A stretch of 64,000 bases of DNA, from NCBI GenBank assembly GCA_016715075.1, contig JADKBK010000002.1, positions 124,001 through 188,000 of the forward strand, read 5' to 3'. Within the stretch, counting starts at the first letter, position 1. Each line of letters opens with the position of its first letter. Origin of the DNA: Bacteroidales bacterium (GTDB taxonomy: Bacteria > Bacteroidota > Bacteroidia > Bacteroidales > VadinHA17). The position numbers and the translations under genes were made by a program. The notes beneath the pieces were generated by a model. The model was not told the DNA's origin, did not search any database, and worked only from the letters and a program-made list of their open reading frames with translations. Positions 57,616 to 64,000 of the stretch are shown piece after piece.

Positions 57616-59178
57616 TTACTGTGTCAGGATACCTTTCAATTCAGGCTGAATATTGTCAGGCTCATTACTGTTATGAAAGCCAACCAATATTGATTTACCG
57701 GTAAATTTGCAGGAGATGGTCTGGGTATGAGGACTTTCTATATATCGCAGGACCAATTGCAATGTATTATTATCTTTCCATCCGAAACTCCCCGCTACGA
57801 TGGATGGAGGAAGGCCTTTAAAATGGGCTTTTGCAGGCAATAATAAATTAGGACCGTGAAGAGTTGTCTCACCAGGAATCCATTGTCCGGCTCCAAAACT
57901 AAACTTATACTGCAAAGTATCAATCATAATTGAAACACTGCATATATTATCAGCAAGCCGGAAGTCCATCTTATTAAGGTGTCTGTCATTTGGTTCAAAT
58001 GCGAATGTTTTACCGGATATCTGTGAGATGCTGTCAGAACTAATCCCGGCCACAGGAACTGCAAGGGCAAGGGAGTTTAATTTTTCTTTCAGGGTGGTGT
58101 TTAATGTACTGTTTTCCGGCAGTTTATCAGGACTCATTGCGGGCAGTAAATACTCCCAGACAAGGTTAATTTCATTCTGCATATCGGGTGTTTCGGCTGT
58201 TATTGCAATTATGGCATCCTGATCAGGTAATACAATGATATACTGGCCATAGGCTCCATCAGCTCTGTATGCATTATGACGGCAACGCCACATTTGATAG
58301 CAATAGCCCTGCATCCATTCGCTCGAATCCTTAATTGCCTGTGGAGCATCGGGAGCCTGATCGATTTTTTTGCTCGTTGCTTCCTCAATCCAGGCAGATG
58401 GAATGAGCTGTTTCCCATTCCAAATCCCCTTTTGAAGAAAAAGCTGTCCAAATTTGGCCATGTCCTCTGTTTTCAGCCTCAAACCCCAGCCACCAACATT
58501 AATGCCACGTGGATCAACCTCCCAATCCATTCCTTCAATTGCGAGTGGTTCAAACAATCTGGGTTTAAGATAGTCCAGTACCTTTTCACCTGTTGCTTTC
58601 TGGACTATTGCTGATAACATATATGTGGCTAGTGTATTATATAGAAATTTCGTGCCAGGCTCATGAACAACCGGTACTGCAAGGAAAGACTTTACCCAGT
58701 TGCTGTCATTAACTACGGTTTTAAAAGTTGGGTCAGGGTCCATCCCTGCAGACATAGTGAGCAGATCTTTAACCTTCATCTCTGACAGATACGCACTCAC
58801 AGTATCAGGCAGAAAGTCAGGAAAGAACGAGATAACTTTATCATTTACTGAAAGTAATTTTTCACTGGCTGCAAAGCCGACTGCAGTGGCTGTAAAGCTT
58901 TTACTTGTTGAATAGAGAGTATGCCTGAGTTCGGGTCTGTATGGATTCCACCATCCTTCAGCTATAACCTTTCCGTGTCGCAGGAACATAAAGCTGTGGA
59001 ATTCATTCCGGCTCCTGGCAGCGGCATCCAGAAAATCAATTATTCCCTGGGAAGAGACTCCTTCCGTTTCAGGCAAACTTCTTGGAAGTGAAGTTGTTGA
59101 AGGTTCTGTTTTACATGCATAAAGCAAACAGAATAAAAGCAAAAACAGATAGCCGGATATTCTCACAGTAATTTTCAT
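57616..59178 (-). CDS. Beta-lactamase-family serine hydrolase lipoprotein
   Basis: 520 residues with lipobox Cys22 (LLYAC). The class C beta-lactamase/DD-peptidase motif SxxK is S90-T-S-K93, and a YNT motif (FLYNTLATYML) gives the YxN position. The C-terminal ~130 residues after the catalytic domain are a beta-rich extension (FSFGAGQWIPGETTLHGP). Could be an esterase, D-aminopeptidase or peptidoglycan enzyme; resistance to antibiotics cannot be claimed. Monocistronic. Confidence 0.88.
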   Translation of the reverse strand: MKITVRISGYLFLLLFCLLYACKTEPSTTSLPRSLPETEGVSSQGIIDFLDAAARSRNEFHSFMFLRHGKVIAEGWWNPYRPELRHTLYSTSKSFTATAVGFAASEKLLSVNDKVISFFPDFLPDTVSAYLSEMKVKDLLTMSAGMDPDPTFKTVVNDSNWVKSFLAVPVVHEPGTKFLYNTLATYMLSAIVQKATGEKVLDYLKPRLFEPLAIEGMDWEVDPRGINVGGWGLRLKTEDMAKFGQLFLQKGIWNGKQLIPSAWIEEATSKKIDQAPDAPQAIKDSSEWMQGYCYQMWRCRHNAYRADGAYGQYIIVLPDQDAIIAITAETPDMQNEINLVWEYLLPAMSPDKLPENSTLNTTLKEKLNSLALAVPVAGISSDSISQISGKTFAFEPNDRHLNKMDFRLADNICSVSIMIDTLQYKFSFGAGQWIPGETTLHGPNLLLPAKAHFKGLPPSIVAGSFGWKDNNTLQLVLRYIESPHTQTISCKFTGKSILVGFHNSNEPDNIQPELKGILTQ

Positions 59179-59389
59179 TTGAGATTGATTTTAATATTCT
59201 TAAAGCCTGTCGAAAGTATAAATATACACTTTTAAACTTTACTCCGAATAACAAGTGAAATGGAGTTCTTTCATCAACTGCCACAACCATACGAATTTTT
59301 TCAGAAAACGTGAAAATCAAATTTATTTTCTATTTTTAAAGGCTTTAATATGAAAAAAGCAGATTTATTAACCTTTAATCCGGATTAAG

Positions 59390-60364
59390 ATGAATATGAA
59401 AGTTACAGGCAAAATTTCAGGGATGCTTATTGTTTCCTTTATTCTCGGAGCAAACCTCAGTGCACAGACTCGGAATGATGTGGTAAATGCTTACAATGAA
59501 GGGGCGAAGGCTATGCAAACAGATCCGAAAACGGCTATTGAAGCGTTTGAGAAAGTAGTGGTTCTGTCAGATCAGGTTGGAGAAACAGCAACTGACCTTA
59601 AGCAAAAAGCGGTACAGGTGTTGCCCGGATTGTATGTAAAAGCTGCCTCCGGAACCGTTAGCGAAAAAAAGCCGGCACCGGAGATCATTAAAGCTGCGAA
59701 AAATGCGGCAGCAGCAGCTGAAAAATATGGGAGTACAGCCAGTAAAGAAAATGCCATGAAAATATTGGTACAGGGTTATTACAATATGGGTACCGATTAT
59801 TTTACAAAGAAAGATTATCCAAATGCCCTTCTGGCTTTTGACAGCCTTTTAGTAATTAATCCTGGCTACCTGAATGCAATTTATAATAAGGCGTTAATAG
59901 CCCGAAGTCAGAATAATGCCACCGCTTTTGAAGAAAATATTGATCTATTCCTTGAAAAGGTGAAAAGCAATAACGATTCCGTAAAAGTTAAACAGGCATC
60001 TAAACTTGCACTTGAATATTTTCGTGCTTCCGGATCCCAGGCAAACCAGGCAAATAAGCTTGATGACGCGATCACTATGCTGAATAAAGCTGCAAAATAT
60101 GGAGACGACAAAGATCTTTTCTACTTTTTTGCAGATGTTTATAACAAACAGAAAAATTTTGACAGCGGAGCGGAATATGCCCAGAAAGGACTGGCTCTTG
60201 AAACCGGAAGCCCTGAAGCAAAAGCGAAATTTTACTTTCAGCTTGCCCTTGCACAGGCAGGTAAAGGGCAGAACCCGGAAGCATGTGCTTCATTTAAAAA
60301 TGCCATGTACGGACCTTTTGCAGAGCCTTCAAAAGCACAAAGAGCTAACATGAAATGTCAATAG
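59390..60364 (+). CDS. Exported TPR-repeat protein
   Basis: 324 residues with a signal peptide (about 4-27, ending SAQ). Start MNMK gives two possible ATGs, 59390 and 59396. Helical repeat pairs run through the rest: AYNEGAKAMQTDPKTAIEAF, YNMGTDYFTKKDYPNALLAF, YFFADVYNKQKNFDSGAEYA and FQLALAQAGKGQNPEACASF are typical TPR units. Likely a periplasmic scaffold. A very strong terminator follows 60 bases downstream. Confidence 0.87.
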   Translation: MNMKVTGKISGMLIVSFILGANLSAQTRNDVVNAYNEGAKAMQTDPKTAIEAFEKVVVLSDQVGETATDLKQKAVQVLPGLYVKAASGTVSEKKPAPEIIKAAKNAAAAAEKYGSTASKENAMKILVQGYYNMGTDYFTKKDYPNALLAFDSLLVINPGYLNAIYNKALIARSQNNATAFEENIDLFLEKVKSNNDSVKVKQASKLALEYFRASGSQANQANKLDDAITMLNKAAKYGDDKDLFYFFADVYNKQKNFDSGAEYAQKGLALETGSPEAKAKFYFQLALAQAGKGQNPEACASFKNAMYGPFAEPSKAQRANMKCQ

Positions 60365-60424
60365 CTTGGATTTCTCGCTCTCAAAGGCTCAGTTTTTAAA
60401 CATAGCCAACTTAAAATAATATAT

Positions 60425-60470
60425 AATGAACCGCTTACAAAATGAACCTGTAAGCGGTTCATTTTTGTTT
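60425..60470 (+). terminator. Strong rho-independent terminator
   Basis: AATGAACCGCTTACA (60425-60439) pairs perfectly with TGTAAGCGGTTCATT (60449-60463): 15 bp stem, 9-base loop, then TTTTGTTTT. It ends transcription from the TPR gene. The rest of the ~300-base gap up to 60665 shows no further gene or clear promoter. Confidence 0.9.
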
Positions 60471-60665
60471 TGGCAGATATACACACGGCTCCATGCAGGT
60501 GGAGAAATTTTATCTTGTAATCACTTCTGGCTGTTCCAATAAAGTAAGTGGCATTGTATTTTATTCCTACCTTTAAGATGTCAAAAATATAATGACTGAT
60601 TTGAAAACGCTTTTTAGTAGCATGGAAGGTAAAATGAGCTGAACCATCCTGAAGGATACGGGAAA

Positions 60666-61181
60666 ATGAGCATTAAATTTATAACCAATGAACAATTATA
60701 TAAGGAAGCAATCGGGCCGGTTGCACTTGCAAGCTCTTTTGTGTGGATAGGTACTGCCGATATAAAGGATCTGCATGTGCACCATAAAGGTACCGTGCAG
60801 TCATTTTTAGCTGTGCTTGATAGTCTGGCTAAAAAGAAAGTAGCCATCCGGCTGTTACATGCAAAAGAACCGGGTGATAACTTCAGGGATAGTTTTGATA
60901 AATACCCTGTTTTATGGAAGAACATGGAGAGGCAGCTATGCCCGAGGATTCATTTCAAACACATTATTATTGATGGTAAATTTGCTTATACAGGTTCTGC
61001 AAATCTTACAGGGGCAGGATTAGGTATTAAAAGTGCAAATACCCGCAACTTTGAAGCAGGTTTCGTAACAACCGATATAGAAATAGTAAAGGCTATCATG
61101 GATCAGTTTGATGAAGTCTGGATGGGGAAATTCTGCAAAAGCTGTAAGCGAAAAGAATTTTGTAAGGACCCCATTTTATAA
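60666..61181 (+). CDS. Phospholipase D-like nuclease-type protein, single HKD motif
   Basis: 171 residues, no signal peptide. One HKD motif with H96-F-K98-x4-D103 and GSAN (G110, S111, N113) followed by LTGAGLG. The size fits the small PLD subfamily (Nuc or BfiI type) in which two subunits build one active site. The C-terminus carries clustered cysteines CKSCKRKEFC, as if binding zinc or an iron-sulfur cluster; another Cys precedes the HKD (QLCPRIH). It ends 14 bases before the KAS III gene. Could be a nuclease, phospholipase or cyclic-phosphodiester enzyme. Confidence 0.82.
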   Translation: MSIKFITNEQLYKEAIGPVALASSFVWIGTADIKDLHVHHKGTVQSFLAVLDSLAKKKVAIRLLHAKEPGDNFRDSFDKYPVLWKNMERQLCPRIHFKHIIIDGKFAYTGSANLTGAGLGIKSANTRNFEAGFVTTDIEIVKAIMDQFDEVWMGKFCKSCKRKEFCKDPIL

Positions 61182-61195
61182 TAATCAGTTTAACA

Positions 61196-62281
61196 ATGAA
61201 TAGTATTACCTATAGTGTTATTACGGGTACGGGAAATTATATCCCGACAAAAAATGTCAGAAATGAGGATTTCCTGATAAATGAATTTTATGATGAAGCA
61301 GGAAAGAAACTCGAAAAAGCTAACCAGGAAATAATTGATAAGTTTTTTGAAATTACGACTATTTCAGAAAGAAGATACGTCACCGAAAATTTAGTAACCT
61401 CTGATATTGCCTGTTATGCTGCTATTGATGCAATTAAGTCAGCAGGCATTGATAAGGAAGAATTAGATTATATAATTGTTGCGCATAATTTCGGTGATGT
61501 AAAGATTGACAATAAACAGATGGATGCTGTCCCATGCATATCCGCCAGGGTAAAATACAAATTGGAAATTAAGAACCCTGATACCGTTACATATGATATA
61601 CTTTTTGGCTGCCCGGGATGGCTTCAGGCCGCAATCCAGGCCGACTACTTAATTAAATCAGGCGATGCAAAAAAGGTATTGGTTATAGGAGCTGAAATAC
61701 TTTCCAGGGTTTCAGATCCGCATGACAGGGATAGTATGCTATATGCCGATGGTGCCGGAGCTGCAATTTTTGAAGCCAAACAGAGTGAAAAACCTGTTGG
61801 GATACTTGCTCATAAAACCCGATCTGATACCTTGTTACATTCCAGGATGTTATACATGGGGAATTCATATAAGTCCGCCATCAGAACAGAGGATGACAGT
61901 TTTTTAAAAATGAATGGCCGGAAGCTTTATCAATATGCGATTGAAAAAGTACCCCAGACAATAAAAGAATGCCTTGAAAAAAGCAATATTCAGATCAGCG
62001 AAATAAGCAAAGCACTCATCCATCAGGCCAATGGAAAAATGGATGATGCAATATTGAAACGGCTTTTTAGCTTTTACGATATAGCTGATATACCAAAAAA
62101 CATAATGCCCATGACAATTTCATGGCTGGGTAACTCATCGGTTGCAACAATACCGACTTTGTTGGATCTTATTTTAAAAAATCAGTTAGAACCGCACAGG
62201 ATAAACAGAGGAGACATCCTTGTTTTCGCATCTGTGGGAGCAGGGATGAATATTAATGTTATGGTCTACAAAATGCAATAG
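61196..62281 (+). CDS. 3-oxoacyl-ACP synthase III (KAS III)-like protein
   Basis: 361 residues, thiolase fold. Active-site Cys139 (FGCPGWLQA), His276 (HQANGKM) and Asn313 (LGNSSVATIP) form the Cys-His-Asn triad of FabH. No other fatty-acid genes are nearby, so this is probably not the housekeeping FabH but a secondary enzyme, perhaps for a secreted lipid, a signalling molecule or an unusual acyl chain. It is 14 bases after the PLD-like gene and on the same transcript. Confidence 0.88.
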   Translation: MNSITYSVITGTGNYIPTKNVRNEDFLINEFYDEAGKKLEKANQEIIDKFFEITTISERRYVTENLVTSDIACYAAIDAIKSAGIDKEELDYIIVAHNFGDVKIDNKQMDAVPCISARVKYKLEIKNPDTVTYDILFGCPGWLQAAIQADYLIKSGDAKKVLVIGAEILSRVSDPHDRDSMLYADGAGAAIFEAKQSEKPVGILAHKTRSDTLLHSRMLYMGNSYKSAIRTEDDSFLKMNGRKLYQYAIEKVPQTIKECLEKSNIQISEISKALIHQANGKMDDAILKRLFSFYDIADIPKNIMPMTISWLGNSSVATIPTLLDLILKNQLEPHRINRGDILVFASVGAGMNINVMVYKMQ

Positions 62282-62311
62282 TTGGTTTTTTCATGATAAT
62301 TGCTTATTTTG
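62282..62311 (+). promoter_or_regulatory. Predicted promoter of the downstream exported protein gene
   Basis: TTG at 62282-62284, 20 bases, TATTTTG at 62305-62311, 46 bases before the start codon at 62358. Close to the phylum pattern with one base missing in the -7 box. Confidence 0.4.
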
Positions 62312-62357
62312 TATCTAATAAAATATTAAGATATCAGTATTCAAAATCCGGGAATAT

Positions 62358-63623
62358 ATGCAATCAACAATGACTATTAAAAAACTGGCTCTGGTTTTTA
62401 CAGGTATTATCTTATTTCTAACTGCTTATTCTCAGGAGAAATATTTGCCTGGATATGTAATTAATTTAAAAGGAGATACCACCATAGGATTGATTGATTA
62501 CAGAAACTGGAAAGTCAATCCATCCAGAATTAACTTCAGGGAGAAGATCGATAATAATCAAATTGTGTACAAGCCATCCGATATCAGTGAATTTAAAGTA
62601 AAGGATGAGATTTATGTCAGCGCAGTAGTGGATATTGAGACCAGCCTGATAAAAGATGAACAATTGAGTAATGATCCGGCAATTCATCTTAAGAAAGACA
62701 CGGTCTTTCTGCAAACCATTATTAAAGGAAGCAAATCCTTGTATTATTATTATAATTACGACAGGGATTTTTTCTACATCAAATCAGAGGCTGACTTCCA
62801 TCTGTTAAAATATAAAAGGTATTTGAAAGAAGCCGGTGGTCAAAGTTCGGTAGTCCAGAATAAAGCATATTTGGGTCAATTAGCTGTTTACCTGAGCGGG
62901 TGTCCCGACGTGGAGTCGAAGCTCAATACCACAGATTATATTGAAAGAGATATAAATAGTCTCTTCAGTTCTTACTTTAAATGTACAAATGGAGAGATTC
63001 TGTTTAAAAAAGAAGCAGAGAAAATATCTGTAAATTTTGGGTTACTTGCAGGCGCCTCAATAACCTCTCTGGAGTTTCACGGGTCAGGACATAAATATCT
63101 TTTAGAGACTGATTATAATAAATCAATCAACCCCTCAGGGGGTCTGTTCTGTGAATTTGTTCTCCCGAGGAACCAGGGTAAATGGTCAATATATAATGAA
63201 CTTCTGTATTCGGCATATAATGTTAATGGGTCTTATGAAGAATATACAAGTGCCGACATATATTCAATAACTTCAACTGAACTTGGCTTTACATACTTGA
63301 AAATAAATAATTTAGTAAGGTTTAAATATCCTGTCGGGAAATTGTATCTATTTGTAAATGGAGGGATAACAAATGGATTTATTATTGGCGAGACAAATAG
63401 CAAAAGTGTATTTACGAAGTTTCATACCCAGGAAACCACAGAAAAGGACGTAGCACTTGAGGACACCAGACAGCACGAAATGGGTTTAATTATAGGACTT
63501 GGGCTGAAGGCACGAAGATACTCTCTGGAAACCCGTTTCGAAACCGGGAATGGGATGTCTAAATTTGTTGATCTTACAGGCGCCACCAGGAGGATTTATC
63601 TGTTGCTGGGTTATAGGTTTTAA
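62358..63623 (+). CDS. Exported protein with predicted C-terminal beta-barrel, unknown family
   Basis: 421 residues; ATG 62358 or 62373 (MTIKK) gives a signal peptide ending TAYSQ. The N-terminal half begins YLPGYVINLKGDTTIGLIDYRNW and has an alternating polar pattern; the C-terminal ~200 residues have strands typical of a beta-barrel (VNFGLLAGASITSLEF, LYLFVNGGITNGFIIG) and the final residues YLLLGYRF end in Phe, as in outer-membrane proteins. I recognise it as the recurring Bacteroidota 'exported protein with GDTTxGxID start' type; function not known. Confidence 0.68.
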   Translation: MQSTMTIKKLALVFTGIILFLTAYSQEKYLPGYVINLKGDTTIGLIDYRNWKVNPSRINFREKIDNNQIVYKPSDISEFKVKDEIYVSAVVDIETSLIKDEQLSNDPAIHLKKDTVFLQTIIKGSKSLYYYYNYDRDFFYIKSEADFHLLKYKRYLKEAGGQSSVVQNKAYLGQLAVYLSGCPDVESKLNTTDYIERDINSLFSSYFKCTNGEILFKKEAEKISVNFGLLAGASITSLEFHGSGHKYLLETDYNKSINPSGGLFCEFVLPRNQGKWSIYNELLYSAYNVNGSYEEYTSADIYSITSTELGFTYLKINNLVRFKYPVGKLYLFVNGGITNGFIIGETNSKSVFTKFHTQETTEKDVALEDTRQHEMGLIIGLGLKARRYSLETRFETGNGMSKFVDLTGATRRIYLLLGYRF

Positions 63624-63644
63624 TCAGGAAAACACCAACACCAC

Positions 63645-63676
63645 TCTCCTGGATTCCCCGCTTTCAGGAGATTTTT
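63645..63676 (+). terminator. Probable weak rho-independent terminator
   Basis: TCTCCTG and CAGGAGA (7 bp, 13-base loop) followed by TTTTT, 21 bases after the stop. The remainder of the gap to 63948 is AT-rich with no other gene; it includes the 5' leader of the cold-shock gene. Confidence 0.5.
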
Positions 63677-63948
63677 AATGCCAAAAGGAAGTTATCTGTC
63701 TATACGGTTCCCCATGCAAAAACTCAGGTGATTTAAGGTGGGTTAACCGGATTCACTGATCTGAATTAGCCATTCAGATCAGGTTTAAAACATTTATTAA
63801 ATCTAAAGTTGCAATCCCCGGTTTATGGGGGGCATTTTAATCCTGCCGTTTATACCAGGGTCACTATTTTCTCGTTATTAATTAATATATTGAAAATAAA
63901 CCTACTAATCCTTTATTTAAGCCTACCTTTAACGCTAAATATATTATT

Positions 63949-64000
63949 ATGAACAAAGGAACAGTAAAATTTTTTGATGCAGGAAGGGGATTTGGATTCA
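63949..64000 (+). CDS. Cold-shock domain protein, CspA family (3' end outside window)
   Basis: ATG 63949 starts MNKGTVKFFDAGRGFGF, the beginning of a cold-shock domain with the RNP-1-type motif (GRGFGF). Only 17 codons lie within the window. CspA proteins bind single-stranded nucleic acid. The long AT-rich leader upstream is typical of cold-shock genes. Confidence 0.9.
   Translation, partial: MNKGTVKFFDAGRGFGF

Noticed and set aside
59111..59320. 69-codon minus-strand frame upstream of the serine hydrolase
   Set aside because: It overlaps the lipoprotein start in another frame and has no recognisable feature.
1..64000. CRISPR array, tRNA, rRNA, transposase or phage genes
   Set aside because: No regular direct repeats with spacers, no cloverleaf that I could recognise, and no transposase or integrase motif in any long frame.

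Overview
The window looks like a chromosome segment of a free-living Bacteroidota bacterium, probably order Bacteroidales or a relative; species cannot be told from the sequence. Signs of this are a T9SS type B (gliding-motility-associated) C-terminal domain, FISUMP-type and SusC-type domains, DUF3857-transglutaminase proteins, many exported proteins and lipoproteins, promoters of the TTG-N20-TAnnTTTG kind, and almost no Shine-Dalgarno sequences. I see no rRNA, tRNA, CRISPR array, insertion sequence or phage module.

Layout. 0-9 kb: 3' part of oligoendopeptidase F, an exported surface protein, a metallo-beta-lactamase-fold hydrolase, a radical SAM protein, a frameshifted FISUMP lipoprotein, a small exported protein, a Tat-exported mannonate-dehydratase-like TIM barrel and an internally deleted relative of it. 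9-15 kb: a heavy-metal efflux operon (His-rich small membrane protein, CusB/CzcB adaptor, CusA/CzcA pump, outer-membrane channel). The pump gene is full length but carries about ten single-base frameshifts. 15-20 kb: alpha/beta hydrolase, a frameshifted polysaccharide deacetylase, and a creD / winged-helix regulator / membrane-protein cluster with two matching palindromic operators. 20-25 kb: a probable sialic-acid (or related sugar acid) locus with a large lipoprotein, an N-acetylneuraminate-lyase-like enzyme and an MFS transporter, plus acylphosphatase. 25-27 kb: two tail-to-tail paralogues of an unknown family, one with an in-frame stop. 27-31 kb: a 1.2-kaa six-repeat T9SS protein.

31-46 kb: DsbA-like oxidoreductase, DODA-type dioxygenase, a DUF362 plus beta-propeller membrane protein, an acetyltransferase, a DUF4139 protein with a SusC-like insert, two DUF3857-transglutaminases (one lacking the catalytic Cys), a GH16 glycosidase and TonB. 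46-64 kb: VOC protein, FtsX-type permease, a five-module repeat protein of unknown function, metallophosphoesterase, nucleoside-hydrolase-like lipoprotein, HAD phosphatase, beta-lactamase-family serine hydrolase, TPR protein, a PLD-like plus KAS III gene pair, a predicted beta-barrel protein and the start of a cold-shock protein.

Most of the content is cell-envelope biology. The strongest leads are the creD regulatory circuit, the five-module repeat protein, the PLD/KAS III pair, the lipoprotein of the sialic-acid-like locus, and several odd domain fusions. The frameshifts in 5-17 kb are nearly all one-base changes, often in homopolymers, in otherwise well-conserved reading frames, so assembly error must be excluded before any of them is called a pseudogene.
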